Positions 1 to 6,773 of a stretch of DNA of 10,718 bases are shown here, piece by piece. The number at the start of each line of letters is the position of its first letter. Positions within the stretch are counted from its first letter, which is position 1. Where the stretch lies: the NCBI GenBank assembly GCA_025350085.1, contig JANXYI010000280.1, forward strand, positions 1 through 10,718, in the 5' to 3' direction. The DNA is from Deltaproteobacteria bacterium. Lineage in GTDB: Bacteria > Desulfobacterota > Desulfovibrionia > Desulfovibrionales > Desulfovibrionaceae. The notes beneath the pieces are model-generated. The model was not told where the DNA came from, made no database searches, and saw nothing but the letters and a program-made list of their open reading frames with translations. The translations under genes were made by a program, and so were the position numbers.

Positions 1-765
1 CTGGAGCAGCTGGCCCAGATCGCGGTGAACTACGCCAGCGTGGAGGACTTCCTGGCCGACCTGTGCCTGGACGGCTCGCCCCAGGACGAGGAGGACACGC
101 GCGGCGCCGTGGTGCTGTCCACCGTGCACTCGGCCAAGGGCCTGGAATGGCGCGCGGTGATCCTCATCGACCTGGTGGAGGACCGCTTCCCCTCCAAGAA
201 GGCCATGCTGCGCCAGGAGGACATGGAGGAGGAACGCAGGCTGATGTATGTGGCCTGCACCCGGGCCAAGGACGAGCTGGCGCTCATCGTGCCGGGCACG
301 CTTTACAACCGCTTCAACAACTGCCGCGAGCCCGCCACGCCCAGCCCCTTTGTGCAGGAGCTGCCCGAGGCCGTGGCCGAGCGTTTCGTGGAGACCTTTT
401 CCGGCGGGCTGCGGCGCCAGGACGAGCGCCTGCTCTCGGTGCTGGACGCCGGAACCGGGGTCAGGCCCGCAGACAGGTCGGGCGAGCGCCTGGCGCCGGT
501 GGTCCTGCCCAGGCCGCCCCAACGCCCGTCCTATGCCCCTGGCGCGCGTCCCAACAGCGCGAAGGACGCCCCGCACACGGCCTATGCCGCTGCCCCACCG
601 CCGCGCTCGGCCATGGACAACGCCACGGCCAAGCTCGGCCTGTGCGAGCACAAGATCTTCGGCCAGGGCAAGATCATCGCCGAGATCCCGCCGGACAAGT
701 ACCGCGTGAACTTCCCGGGCTTCGGCCTCAAGGTCATTGTGAAGGAGTATTTAAAACTGCTGTAG
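1..765 (+). CDS. uvrD: UvrD/PcrA-type superfamily 1 DNA helicase, C-terminal part (5' end outside window)
   Basis: This is the C-terminal 254 codons of an ATP-dependent 3'-5' DNA helicase of the UvrD/PcrA/Rep family, which acts in nucleotide excision and mismatch repair and in clearing proteins from DNA. The frame is open from the first base, so the start lies upstream. Helicase motif V is seen as TVHSAKGLEW (visible residues 41-50). Motif VI is EEERRLMYVACTRAK (76-90) and contains the conserved Arg that contacts ATP. A low-complexity Pro/Arg/Ala-rich linker follows. The last ~40 residues (HKIFGQGKI onward) resemble the small Tudor-like C-terminal domain of PcrA/UvrD that contacts RNA polymerase. 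That tail favours UvrD/PcrA over Rep or AddA/RecB. TAG ends the gene at 763-765, and a shared hairpin follows before the convergent HD-GYP gene. The family call is secure; the exact paralogue name is less so. Confidence 0.9.
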   Translation: MEQLAQIAVNYASVEDFLADLCLDGSPQDEEDTRGAVVLSTVHSAKGLEWRAVILIDLVEDRFPSKKAMLRQEDMEEERRLMYVACTRAKDELALIVPGTLYNRFNNCREPATPSPFVQELPEAVAERFVETFSGGLRRQDERLLSVLDAGTGVRPADRSGERLAPVVLPRPPQRPSYAPGARPNSAKDAPHTAYAAAPPPRSAMDNATAKLGLCEHKIFGQGKIIAEIPPDKYRVNFPGFGLKVIVKEYLKLL

Positions 766-805
766 GCTGGCGCACCGGACCAACCGGCACTGACGGAGTG
801 GTCAC

Positions 806-847
806 AAGGAAAAGGCCGGGGGCTCTACACCTCCCAGCCTTTTCCTT
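806..847. terminator. Bidirectional hairpin terminator between convergent genes
   Basis: A perfect 11-bp inverted repeat (AAGGAAAAGGC at 806-816, GCCTTTTCCTT at 837-847) encloses an inner G5/CTCCC pairing (818-822 with 831-835) after one mismatch. The apical loop is 8 nt. It lies 40 nt past the helicase stop and directly beyond the stop (849-851) of the opposing gene, so it can serve both. T-rich sequence is inside the stem rather than a long run after it, so termination strength is inferred. Confidence 0.75.
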
Positions 848-848
848 T

Positions 849-2564
849 CTACTTCTCCGGCGCTGGCGCGGGCGGCGCGGGCAGGGGCACCTCGTCGATC
901 TGCTCGACGTTCAGGTGCGCCTCGGCGTAGTCCTTGTACACCCCGCTTGAAAGGAACAGGCCGAACACGTCCGGGTCCACGTGCTTGTCCTTGCACATGA
1001 AGCCCAAAATCTTCATGGCCTGGGAGAGCTTCATGGGCTCCTTGTACGGCCGGTCCTTGGCCGTGAGGGCCTCGAACACGTCGGCCACGGCCAGGATGCG
1101 CGCCTGGAGCGACAGGTCCTCGGCGCCCAGGTGGTTGGGATAGCCCGTGCCGTCGAGCTTCTCGTGGTGGGAGCCCGCGAACTCCGGGATGCGCGACAGG
1201 CGCTTGGGAAAGGGCAGGCGCCCGAGCATGTCGATGGTGACCACGGTGTGGTCCTCGATGATCTTGCGCTCGGCGTCGGTGAGCGAGCCCTTGCGGATGC
1301 ACAAATTCATCACCTCGTCCTCGGAGAGCCAGGGCTTCTTTTCGCCGCCGTCGTCATAGCTGCGCGCGGCGATCTCCTTGACTCTGGCGATGCGCTCGTC
1401 GCTCATGAACTCGCCGGGCTTGTTGCAGGAGACCACGAACTCGAGGTCGCCCTCCAGTTCCTGCCTGCGCTTCTCCATCTCCTCGGTCAGGGCGAACATC
1501 TCGGTGCGCGAGGCCCCGTTTCCGGCCAGCTCCAGGAGCTTTTCCAAAAGCTCGGCCTGCAGGGCCTTGCCGATGAGCCGGAAGCGCGTGCGGATGAACT
1601 CGATGCGGTCCACGATGGCCTCGAGCTTGGTGGACTTGTCCACCACATGCACGGGCGTGGTGATCTTGCCCACATCGTGCATCCAGGCCGCGAGCTTGAG
1701 CTCCTCCATCTCGTTGGGGCTGAAGCTGACCGCGGCGTAGGGGCCGTCTTCCTGCGCGTTGATGGTCTCGGCGATGCGCATGGTCAGGTCCACCACGCGG
1801 TCGATGTGGCCGCGGGTGTAGGGGCTCTTGGCGTCAATGGCCGCGGCGATGGACTGCATGAAGGAGTACAAGAGCTCTTTCAACCCATTGATGAGCTGGG
1901 TGTTGGTGAGGGCCACGGCGGCCTGGGAGGCCAGGGAGCGCACGGCCTCCAGCCGCTCCTGGGAGAAGCCCGTCACCGCGCCGGTGTCCCTGTCCTTGGC
2001 GTTCAAAAGCTGGAGCACGCCGATGATCTCGTGCTCGTGGTTGACCATGGGCATGACCAGCATGGACTGGCTGCGGTAGCCCGTGGAGGCGTCGTAGCGC
2101 CGGGTGCCGCTGAAGTCGAAGCCCTCGGCGCAGTAGACGTCGTCGATGTTCACGTACTCGCGCGTCAGGGCCACGTGGGAGGAGACGTTGGCGTGGTTGG
2201 GCTCGCCTTCCTCGCGGTACAGGTGCACCGGGGGCAGGGTCACGGGGTTGCCGCTGGTGCCGCCCAGGCGCACGCCCATGGTGTCGTTCTGGAGCACCAC
2301 GAACTCAAGCTTCATGCCCGTGGGGTCCACGATGTACAGGGTGCCTGCGTCGGCGTTGGTAAGCGAGCGCGCCAGCTCCACGATCATTTCGAGCAGCCGG
2401 TTGCGGTCCTGCTCGGCCGAAAGCGCCAGGCCGATCTCCGAGAGGCGCTGCATGTGCCTGTTCAGCCGCACCACCTGCTCGCGCAGCTCTTCGATGGTCG
2501 CAGGCTGCGGTTCGTCCGCGGGACCGGCACAGGCGCCCTCAAGAACCTTGGTCTCGTCGCTCAT
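849..2564 (-). CDS. GAF domain plus HD-GYP domain protein, probable cyclic-di-GMP phosphodiesterase
   Basis: This is a predicted soluble regulator of 571 residues. A short helical lead (about 24-45) is followed by a GAF sensor domain (about 45-222) and an HD-GYP hydrolase domain (about 228-550). Expected metal and active-site residues are visible: H253 in RGHIDRV, the HD pair H296-D297 in WMHDVGKI, H439, HHE at 466-468, and DGTGYP at 471-476. HD-GYP proteins hydrolyse cyclic-di-GMP to GMP or pGpG; the ligand of the GAF domain cannot be read from sequence. The HD and HHE motifs are unusually far apart because of an extra ~110-residue charged helical segment (about 311-424). I chose the ATG at 2562-2564, preceded by GCGGGGGAATC; an in-frame ATG at 2610-2612 would add 16 poorly conserved-looking residues and cannot be excluded. 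There are no membrane segments or signal peptide. It is transcribed divergently from cdsA. Confidence 0.88.
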   Translation of the reverse strand: MSDETKVLEGACAGPADEPQPATIEELREQVVRLNRHMQRLSEIGLALSAEQDRNRLLEMIVELARSLTNADAGTLYIVDPTGMKLEFVVLQNDTMGVRLGGTSGNPVTLPPVHLYREEGEPNHANVSSHVALTREYVNIDDVYCAEGFDFSGTRRYDASTGYRSQSMLVMPMVNHEHEIIGVLQLLNAKDRDTGAVTGFSQERLEAVRSLASQAAVALTNTQLINGLKELLYSFMQSIAAAIDAKSPYTRGHIDRVVDLTMRIAETINAQEDGPYAAVSFSPNEMEELKLAAWMHDVGKITTPVHVVDKSTKLEAIVDRIEFIRTRFRLIGKALQAELLEKLLELAGNGASRTEMFALTEEMEKRRQELEGDLEFVVSCNKPGEFMSDERIARVKEIAARSYDDGGEKKPWLSEDEVMNLCIRKGSLTDAERKIIEDHTVVTIDMLGRLPFPKRLSRIPEFAGSHHEKLDGTGYPNHLGAEDLSLQARILAVADVFEALTAKDRPYKEPMKLSQAMKILGFMCKDKHVDPDVFGLFLSSGVYKDYAEAHLNVEQIDEVPLPAPPAPAPEK

Positions 2565-2592
2565 GATTCCCCCGCGAAATTGGGCCGTTGGA

Positions 2593-2604
2593 GGTTCCGG
2601 AACC
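2593..2604. repeat. 12-bp perfect palindrome, possible operator
   Basis: GGTTCCGGAACC is a perfect 12-bp palindrome 29 nt upstream of the chosen HD-GYP start. It would lie in that gene's leader or promoter, or within its first codons if the upstream ATG is used. A dimeric regulator site is possible, but no regulator can be named. Confidence 0.4.
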
Positions 2605-2666
2605 CAGTCCACATAGCTGCCCCACTAGCACACTCCCCTGGCCAAAGGAAAGGGGCTGGCCCCAGG

Positions 2667-2695
2667 TTGCCCGCGGGGGAGGAATGGAGTACTAA
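2667..2695 (+). promoter_or_regulatory. Weak candidate sigma70 promoter for cdsA
   Basis: TTGCCC (2667-2672) and TACTAA (2690-2695) are separated by exactly 17 bp, 39 bases before the GTG start of cdsA. The matches to TTGACA and TATAAT are only 4/6 and 3/6, so the call rests mainly on spacing and position. Confidence 0.28.
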
Positions 2696-2733
2696 GCGCA
2701 GGCGCGAGAGCGCCAGTTCATCCAGGAGCACAT

Positions 2734-3552
2734 GTGCAGTTGTCCCCGCATCAGCAACGCATCCTCACCGCAGGCCTGGCCGTCGGCCTTGTGGCCCTGG
2801 CCCTCTGGCTCGGCGGCGTGTTCCTCACGCTGCTTTTGCTCGGCCTTTGCGGCCTGGGCCAGTGGGAATTCACGGCCCTGTTCCGGCCCGGCCCGGAGCA
2901 CAGGAACCTGCGCGCAACCGCCGTGGCCCTGGGCGCGCCCCTGGTGCTCGCGGCCCAGGCGGGCGGAAGCACGAGCGCCCTGTGGGCCCTGGTCGCCTGC
3001 TTCTGGTTCCTGGCCCTGCGCTTCCTGGCGCGCTACAGCAGGGACCAGGTGGCCGCGCGTATCGAAGACGAGCTGGTCCTGCTCTGCGGGCTGGTTTACA
3101 TCCCGCTCATGCTCCAGTTCTTCCTGGCCCTGTCCACCCGCGAGATCATCCTGGTAGTCCTGGCCACAACGCTGTCCGACACCGCGGCCTTCTACGCCGG
3201 AACCCTGTGGGGCAGGCGCAAGATCTGGCCCCAGGTGAGCCCCAAGAAGTCCTGGACCGGGAGCATCGGCGGGCTGGCCGGCTGCCTGCTGGGCGTCACG
3301 GCCTATGGCCTGGCGTTCGGCCAGGCCCCGCTTTTCGCCTGGCTCATGCTCGGCGCGCTGCTCAACCTGGCCGCCCAGCTGGGCGATTTCTTCGAGTCCG
3401 CCCTCAAGCGCAGCCTGGAGGTCAAGGACTCGGGCACGCTTCTGCCCGGCCACGGCGGCCTGCTCGACCGCATCGACAGCCTGCTCTTCGCCCTGCCCTG
3501 CTACGCGCTCCTGCGTCTGGTGCAGCCCTTTTTCCCGCCCATCCTCCAGTAA
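2734..3552 (+). CDS. cdsA: Phosphatidate cytidylyltransferase (CDP-diacylglycerol synthase)
   Basis: This integral membrane enzyme makes CDP-diacylglycerol from CTP and phosphatidic acid, the branch point to all major phospholipids. The 272-residue protein is mostly hydrophobic helices (for example about 11-40, 64-75, 82-98, 114-133, 137-147, 177-215, 249-262). The family signature is complete: S222, K225-R226, K231-D232-S-G, P238-G-H-G-G and D245-R-I-D248, running from SALKR to LDRID. SDTAAFYAG (148-156) and SPKKSWTGSIGG (169-180) are further conserved stretches. Length is typical. The start is GTG at 2734, supported by AGGAG at 2724-2728 with 5-nt spacing; an ATG two bases earlier is out of frame. 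It opens a run with dxr, rseP and tsaB. In many bacteria uppS directly precedes cdsA, but here the next gene upstream is the divergent HD-GYP gene. Confidence 0.95.
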   Translation: MQLSPHQQRILTAGLAVGLVALALWLGGVFLTLLLLGLCGLGQWEFTALFRPGPEHRNLRATAVALGAPLVLAAQAGGSTSALWALVACFWFLALRFLARYSRDQVAARIEDELVLLCGLVYIPLMLQFFLALSTREIILVVLATTLSDTAAFYAGTLWGRRKIWPQVSPKKSWTGSIGGLAGCLLGVTAYGLAFGQAPLFAWLMLGALLNLAAQLGDFFESALKRSLEVKDSGTLLPGHGGLLDRIDSLLFALPCYALLRLVQPFFPPILQ

Positions 3553-3561
3553 GGTCCCGGC

Positions 3562-4830
3562 GTGAAGACCTACATCTCCCTCTGGCCCGCGCACGCCGCC
3601 GAGCTGCCCTTTCCCCGGAACCTGGCCATCCTGGGCTCCACCGGCTCCATCGGCGTGAGCGCGCTCTCGGTGGTGGCCCGGCACCCGGACCTGTTCCGGG
3701 TCGTGGCCCTGGCCGGTGGCCGCAATGCCCGCCGCCTGGCCGAGCAGGCCACGGCTTTGCGGCCCGGGGTGCTGGCCGTGCTCGACGCGGCCACGGCCGC
3801 CGAGCTGAAGGCCCTGCTTCCCGTCGGCTACCACCCGGAGATCCTGGTCGGCCCCACGGCCTTTGAGACCGTGGCCGCCCTGCCCGGGGCCGACCTCGTG
3901 CTCTCGGCCATTGTCGGCGCAGCGGGCTTTCTGCCCACGCTGGCCGCAGCCAGGGCAGGCAAGCGCATCGCGCTGGCCAACAAGGAGAGCCTGGTCCTGG
4001 GCGGGCGGCTCATCCGCGCGGCCTGCAGGGCCTCGGGCGCGGTGATCCTGCCCGTGGACTCCGAGCACAACGCAATATTTCAGGCCCTGGCCGGGCATGA
4101 CGGCGCGCATGACGACACGGGCAACGACACGGAACTGGCCAAACTCCTCCTCACGGCCTCGGGCGGTCCGTTCCACGGGCGCGACGCCGCCTTCCTCGCC
4201 GCCGTGACCCCGGCCCAGGCGCTCAGCCACCCCAACTGGAGCATGGGGCCCAAGATCTCTGTCGACTCGGCCACGCTGATGAACAAGGGCCTGGAGGTCA
4301 TCGAGGCCTGCCACCTGTTCGGCCTGCCGGTGGCGCAGGTGGAGGTTCTGGTGCACCCGCAGAGCATCGTGCATTCGCTGGTCGAGTACGTGGACGGCTC
4401 GCAGCTGGCGCACCTGGGCCTGCCGGACATGCGCATCCCCATTGCGCACTGCCTGTGCTACCCTAAGCGCGTCAGCCTGGGCATGCCGCGCCTCAACCTG
4501 GCGAGCGCGGCCAGCCTGACCTTCGAGGCCCCGGACGAGACCCTGTTCCCCTGCCTGGGCCTGGCCAAGGCGGCTTACGGGGCCAGCCACAGCCACCCCG
4601 TGGCCTTGAACGCCGCCAACGAGGTGGCCGTGGACCTGTTCCTTCAGGGCCGCATCGGCTTTCTGGACATCCCCCGGCTCATCGAGGCCGCGCTTGCCCG
4701 GCACACGGCCTTGCCGGAGAACTGCGGCGCGGCCGAGCTCTTGGCCGCCGACGCCGCCACGCGGCGCGAGACCTTGGCCAGCGTCAGCAATGAAACAACG
4801 CGTCCCGCACAGCCGACGCGCGAGGAGTAG
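3562..4830 (+). CDS. dxr: 1-deoxy-D-xylulose 5-phosphate reductoisomerase
   Basis: This is the NADPH- and metal-dependent cytosolic enzyme that converts 1-deoxy-D-xylulose 5-phosphate to 2-C-methyl-D-erythritol 4-phosphate, the committed step of the MEP isoprenoid pathway and the target of fosmidomycin. In the 422 residues the dinucleotide motif GSTGSIG is at 25-31 and ALANKESLVLGG at 137-148. The metal ligands are D166 and E168 (PVDSEHN) and E245 (ATLMNKGLE). HPNWSMGPKISVDSA (223-237), VHPQSIVHSLVEY (264-276) and LNAANEVAV (349-357) are also conserved. The GTG start at 3562 lies 9 nt after the cdsA stop with AAGGT just upstream. It gives ~24 residues before the nucleotide motif, slightly more than in many homologues. 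The C-terminal tail after about residue 400 is polar and variable. The last codons carry the ribosome site for rseP. Confidence 0.96.
   Translation: MKTYISLWPAHAAELPFPRNLAILGSTGSIGVSALSVVARHPDLFRVVALAGGRNARRLAEQATALRPGVLAVLDAATAAELKALLPVGYHPEILVGPTAFETVAALPGADLVLSAIVGAAGFLPTLAAARAGKRIALANKESLVLGGRLIRAACRASGAVILPVDSEHNAIFQALAGHDGAHDDTGNDTELAKLLLTASGGPFHGRDAAFLAAVTPAQALSHPNWSMGPKISVDSATLMNKGLEVIEACHLFGLPVAQVEVLVHPQSIVHSLVEYVDGSQLAHLGLPDMRIPIAHCLCYPKRVSLGMPRLNLASAASLTFEAPDETLFPCLGLAKAAYGASHSHPVALNAANEVAVDLFLQGRIGFLDIPRLIEAALARHTALPENCGAAELLAADAATRRETLASVSNETTRPAQPTREE
4822..4827 (+). promoter_or_regulatory. Ribosome binding site for rseP inside the dxr 3' end
   Basis: GAGGAG lies within the last codons of dxr (encoding its terminal Glu-Glu), 6 nt before the GTG start of rseP at 4834. 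With only 3 nt between the dxr stop and this start, translation of the two genes is probably coupled. This site decides the start of rseP. Confidence 0.75.
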
Positions 4831-4833
4831 TCA

Positions 4834-5895
4834 GTGGGAGCCATCGCCGTTATTCTGGTCCTGGGGGGCCTGATCTTTTTTCACGAGCTGGGCCATTTCC
4901 TGGTGGCCCGCATCCTGGGCATCGGGGTCAAGGCCTTTGCCCTGGGCTTCGGCCCCAGGCTCTTCTCCTTCACCTGGGGCCTGACCGAGTACCGCCTCTG
5001 CGCCGTGCCGCTCGGCGGCTACGTCATGCTCGCGGGCGAGTCCCCAGACCGCGAGGAGGACCCGGCCATCCCCAAAAACCTGCTTTTCTCGGCCCGGCCC
5101 GTGTGGCAGCGCATGGCCGTGGTGGCTGCCGGTCCTGCGGCCAACTTCCTGCTGGCCTGGGGCCTGTACTGGGCGCTCTTCGCCTCCCAGGGCCAGATGG
5201 GCCTGGCCCCGGTCATCGGCCAGGTCATGCCCGAGAGCCCGGCCGCGCGCGCAGGCATCGCCCCGGGCGACACCGTGCTCTCCGTGGACGGCCGGAGCAT
5301 CATCTTCTGGGAGGAGCTGACCGAGCAGGTCCAGGGCTCCGAGGGCCGCTCGCTGGTGCTGGAACTCAAGCGCGGGCGCGAGCGCGTCACCTTGAGCGTG
5401 GCCCCGGAGATGCGGCCGCGCAAGAACATCTTCGGCGAGACCGTGTCCGCGCCCATGATGGGCATCGTGGCGGCCAAGGAGATCGTCACCGTGGAACTCG
5501 ACGGCGCGCAGAGCCTCAAGCTCTCGGGCAAGGAGACCTGGCGGGCCATCAGGAACATGGTCACCGCGCTGATCAAGATGATCGAGCGGGTCATCCCGGC
5601 CGACTCCATCGGCGGGCCCATCCTCATCGCCCAGCTCATCAGCCGCGAGGCCCAGAGCGGCATGGTCGAACTGCTGGCCATCACCGCCGCGCTCTCGGCC
5701 AACCTGGGCTTCGTGAACCTGCTGCCCATCCCGGTGCTCGACGGCGGGCACCTGGTCTTCTTCAGCCTGGAAGCCGTGCTCCGCAGGCCGCTCGGGCTGC
5801 GCGCCCGGGCCATGGCCATCCGCGTGGGCATCGCCATGCTGGCGACCCTCATGCTTTTTGCGACCTACAATGACCTGCGCCGACTGCTCCAGTGA
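4834..5895 (+). CDS. rseP: RseP-type site-2 intramembrane zinc metalloprotease
   Basis: This inner-membrane protease cuts transmembrane segments; the family releases sigma factors from anti-sigma factors in envelope stress and clears signal-peptide remnants. The 353-residue protein has the zinc motif HELGH at 17-21 in its first transmembrane helix (H17, E18, H21). The third ligand, D303, is in NLLPIPVLDGGH. GGYVMLAGE (61-69) is the conserved membrane-associated loop. One PDZ domain spans about 125-190 (VIGQVMPESPAARAGIAPGD). A single PDZ and this length match the shorter RseP/MmpA class rather than the ~450-residue two-PDZ enterobacterial protein. Transmembrane helices are predicted near 2-25, 90-116, 280-300 and 325-345. 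The GTG start is fixed by GAGGAG at 4822-4827. No anti-sigma factor gene is present in the window, so the substrate is unknown. Its last 26 nt overlap tsaB. Confidence 0.94.
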   Translation: MGAIAVILVLGGLIFFHELGHFLVARILGIGVKAFALGFGPRLFSFTWGLTEYRLCAVPLGGYVMLAGESPDREEDPAIPKNLLFSARPVWQRMAVVAAGPAANFLLAWGLYWALFASQGQMGLAPVIGQVMPESPAARAGIAPGDTVLSVDGRSIIFWEELTEQVQGSEGRSLVLELKRGRERVTLSVAPEMRPRKNIFGETVSAPMMGIVAAKEIVTVELDGAQSLKLSGKETWRAIRNMVTALIKMIERVIPADSIGGPILIAQLISREAQSGMVELLAITAALSANLGFVNLLPIPVLDGGHLVFFSLEAVLRRPLGLRARAMAIRVGIAMLATLMLFATYNDLRRLLQ

Positions 5896-6679
5896 CCCTG
5901 GACTCCTGCTGGCCCTGAACGGGGCCGACGAGCGCCTGCAGCTGGCCCTGGGGCGTCTGGAGACCGGGGGAGTTACGTTCCTGGCCAGCCAGGAGTGGAC
6001 CGTGCCGGGCGAGGCCGTGCGCTTCCTGGCCCCGGGCATCCGGCACATGCTGGACGGCCTCGGCCTGTCCGCAAAAGACATCCGGCGCATCGCCTGCGTG
6101 ACTGGCCCGGGCAGCTTCACGGGCCTGCGCATGTCCCTGGCCCTGGCCCAGGGCCTGGCCGCGGGCACGGGCGCGCAGCTGGCCGGGCTGAACCATCTGG
6201 AGCTCTTGGCCGGGGAGGCCGCGCAACTGAATGCCGGGACTGTTGTGGCCCTGGTCTGGTCACGCCGAGGGCAGGTCTATGCCCAGGCCTTCCAGCGCGG
6301 CGCGGAATCGGCCGTGGCCTCGGCCGTTGCGCTGGGCCTGCCGCAGGTGGTGGCCCTGGCCGACATGCATGCCTTCCTCGCCGCCCTGCTTCAGCCCGTG
6401 AGCCTCCTGGGCGGTGGCCTGCGCCGGAATCTGGACCTCTTCGAGACCCTCGTGCAGGGCGACAGGGGCTTGCGCCTGCTGCCTGCCTCCTGGGACGCGC
6501 CGCGGCCCGCCTTTTTGCTCGACCTGGCTAGCCGCGCGGCCTTTGGGCCGGACGCGCTCACGCCGGTCTACCTGCGCGCCTCGGACGCCGAGGACAACCT
6601 GGCGGCCATCGCCGCTGGCCGGGGCCTAAGCGAGTCCGAGGCCCAGAAGATCCTGGATTGCGGCAGCCGCCCGGCCTAG
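5870..6679 (+). CDS. tsaB: TsaB (YeaZ), tRNA t6A37 threonylcarbamoyl transfer complex subunit
   Basis: TsaB is the non-catalytic ASKHA-fold partner of TsaD in the TsaB-TsaD-TsaE complex, which installs threonylcarbamoyl on A37 of ANN-decoding tRNAs. The 269-residue frame carries the family hallmark VTGPGSFTGLR at 77-87, followed by the helix MSLALAQGLAAGTGAQLAG. The N-terminal strand LLLALNGADERLQLALG (12-28) occupies the place of the usual ILAIDTS...L motif, but the acidic-Thr-Ser triplet is not recognisable. I chose ATG at 5870, which overlaps rseP by 26 nt; a TTG at 5858 would extend it by 4 residues. No clear ribosome site precedes either, so translational coupling to rseP is likely. The C-terminal part (about 110-269) is less conserved, as usual for the family. 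It is the last gene of the cdsA run and converges on dnaA. Confidence 0.9.
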   Translation: MTCADCSSDPGLLLALNGADERLQLALGRLETGGVTFLASQEWTVPGEAVRFLAPGIRHMLDGLGLSAKDIRRIACVTGPGSFTGLRMSLALAQGLAAGTGAQLAGLNHLELLAGEAAQLNAGTVVALVWSRRGQVYAQAFQRGAESAVASAVALGLPQVVALADMHAFLAALLQPVSLLGGGLRRNLDLFETLVQGDRGLRLLPASWDAPRPAFLLDLASRAAFGPDALTPVYLRASDAEDNLAAIAAGRGLSESEAQKILDCGSRPA

Positions 6680-6706
6680 TCCGCGCATTCAATCACAGTG
6701 AACTTG

Positions 6707-6773
6707 GGCCGGAAATCGGCCAGGGAAACGGCGAAGCCGCCCTGGAGACGGCGAAGCCGGCGGCGAAGCCGTC
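6707..6773. terminator. Hairpin cluster with three CGGCGAAGCCG repeats, probable convergent terminator
   Basis: The tsaB-dnaA gap holds several inverted repeats. GGCCG (6707-6711) pairs with CGGCC (6717-6721). CCAGGG (6720-6725) pairs with CCCTGG (6740-6745) around CGGC-GAA-GCCG with an AAA bulge. GACGGC (6747-6752) pairs with GCCGTC (6768-6773), reaching into the dnaA stop codon. The 11-mer CGGCGAAGCCG occurs three times (6729-6739, 6749-6759, 6761-6771), each able to fold on its own. There is no T-run on either strand, so its role as a terminator is inferred from position between converging genes. Confidence 0.55.
6729..6771. repeat. Three copies of an 11-nt mini-hairpin repeat
   Basis: CGGCGAAGCCG is present at 6729-6739, 6749-6759 and 6761-6771 with spacings of 20 and 12 nt. 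Each contains GCGAAGC, a heptamer known for forming an unusually stable DNA mini-hairpin. The copies could be slippage products or a small dispersed repeat family. Confidence 0.8.

Larger units (their letters stand above)
2565..2733. promoter_or_regulatory. Divergent intergenic control region between the HD-GYP gene and cdsA
   Basis: These 169 bases separate two divergent genes and must hold promoters for both. No open frame here resembles a protein. A palindrome (2593-2604), a weak + strand sigma70-like pair (2667-2695) and the cdsA ribosome site AGGAG (2724-2728) are visible. I saw no convincing promoter for the HD-GYP gene. Confidence 0.5.

Noticed and set aside
981..3866. 961-codon open frame on the + strand, antisense to the HD-GYP gene and running through cdsA into dxr
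   Set aside because: It is a shadow frame caused by high third-position GC, with Gly/Ala/Arg/His-rich sequence and no domain. The three genes it overlaps have clear family motifs.
2692..4704. 670-codon open frame on the - strand across cdsA and dxr
   Set aside because: Low-complexity Gln/Gly/Arg composition and full overlap with two well-supported genes mark it as a shadow.
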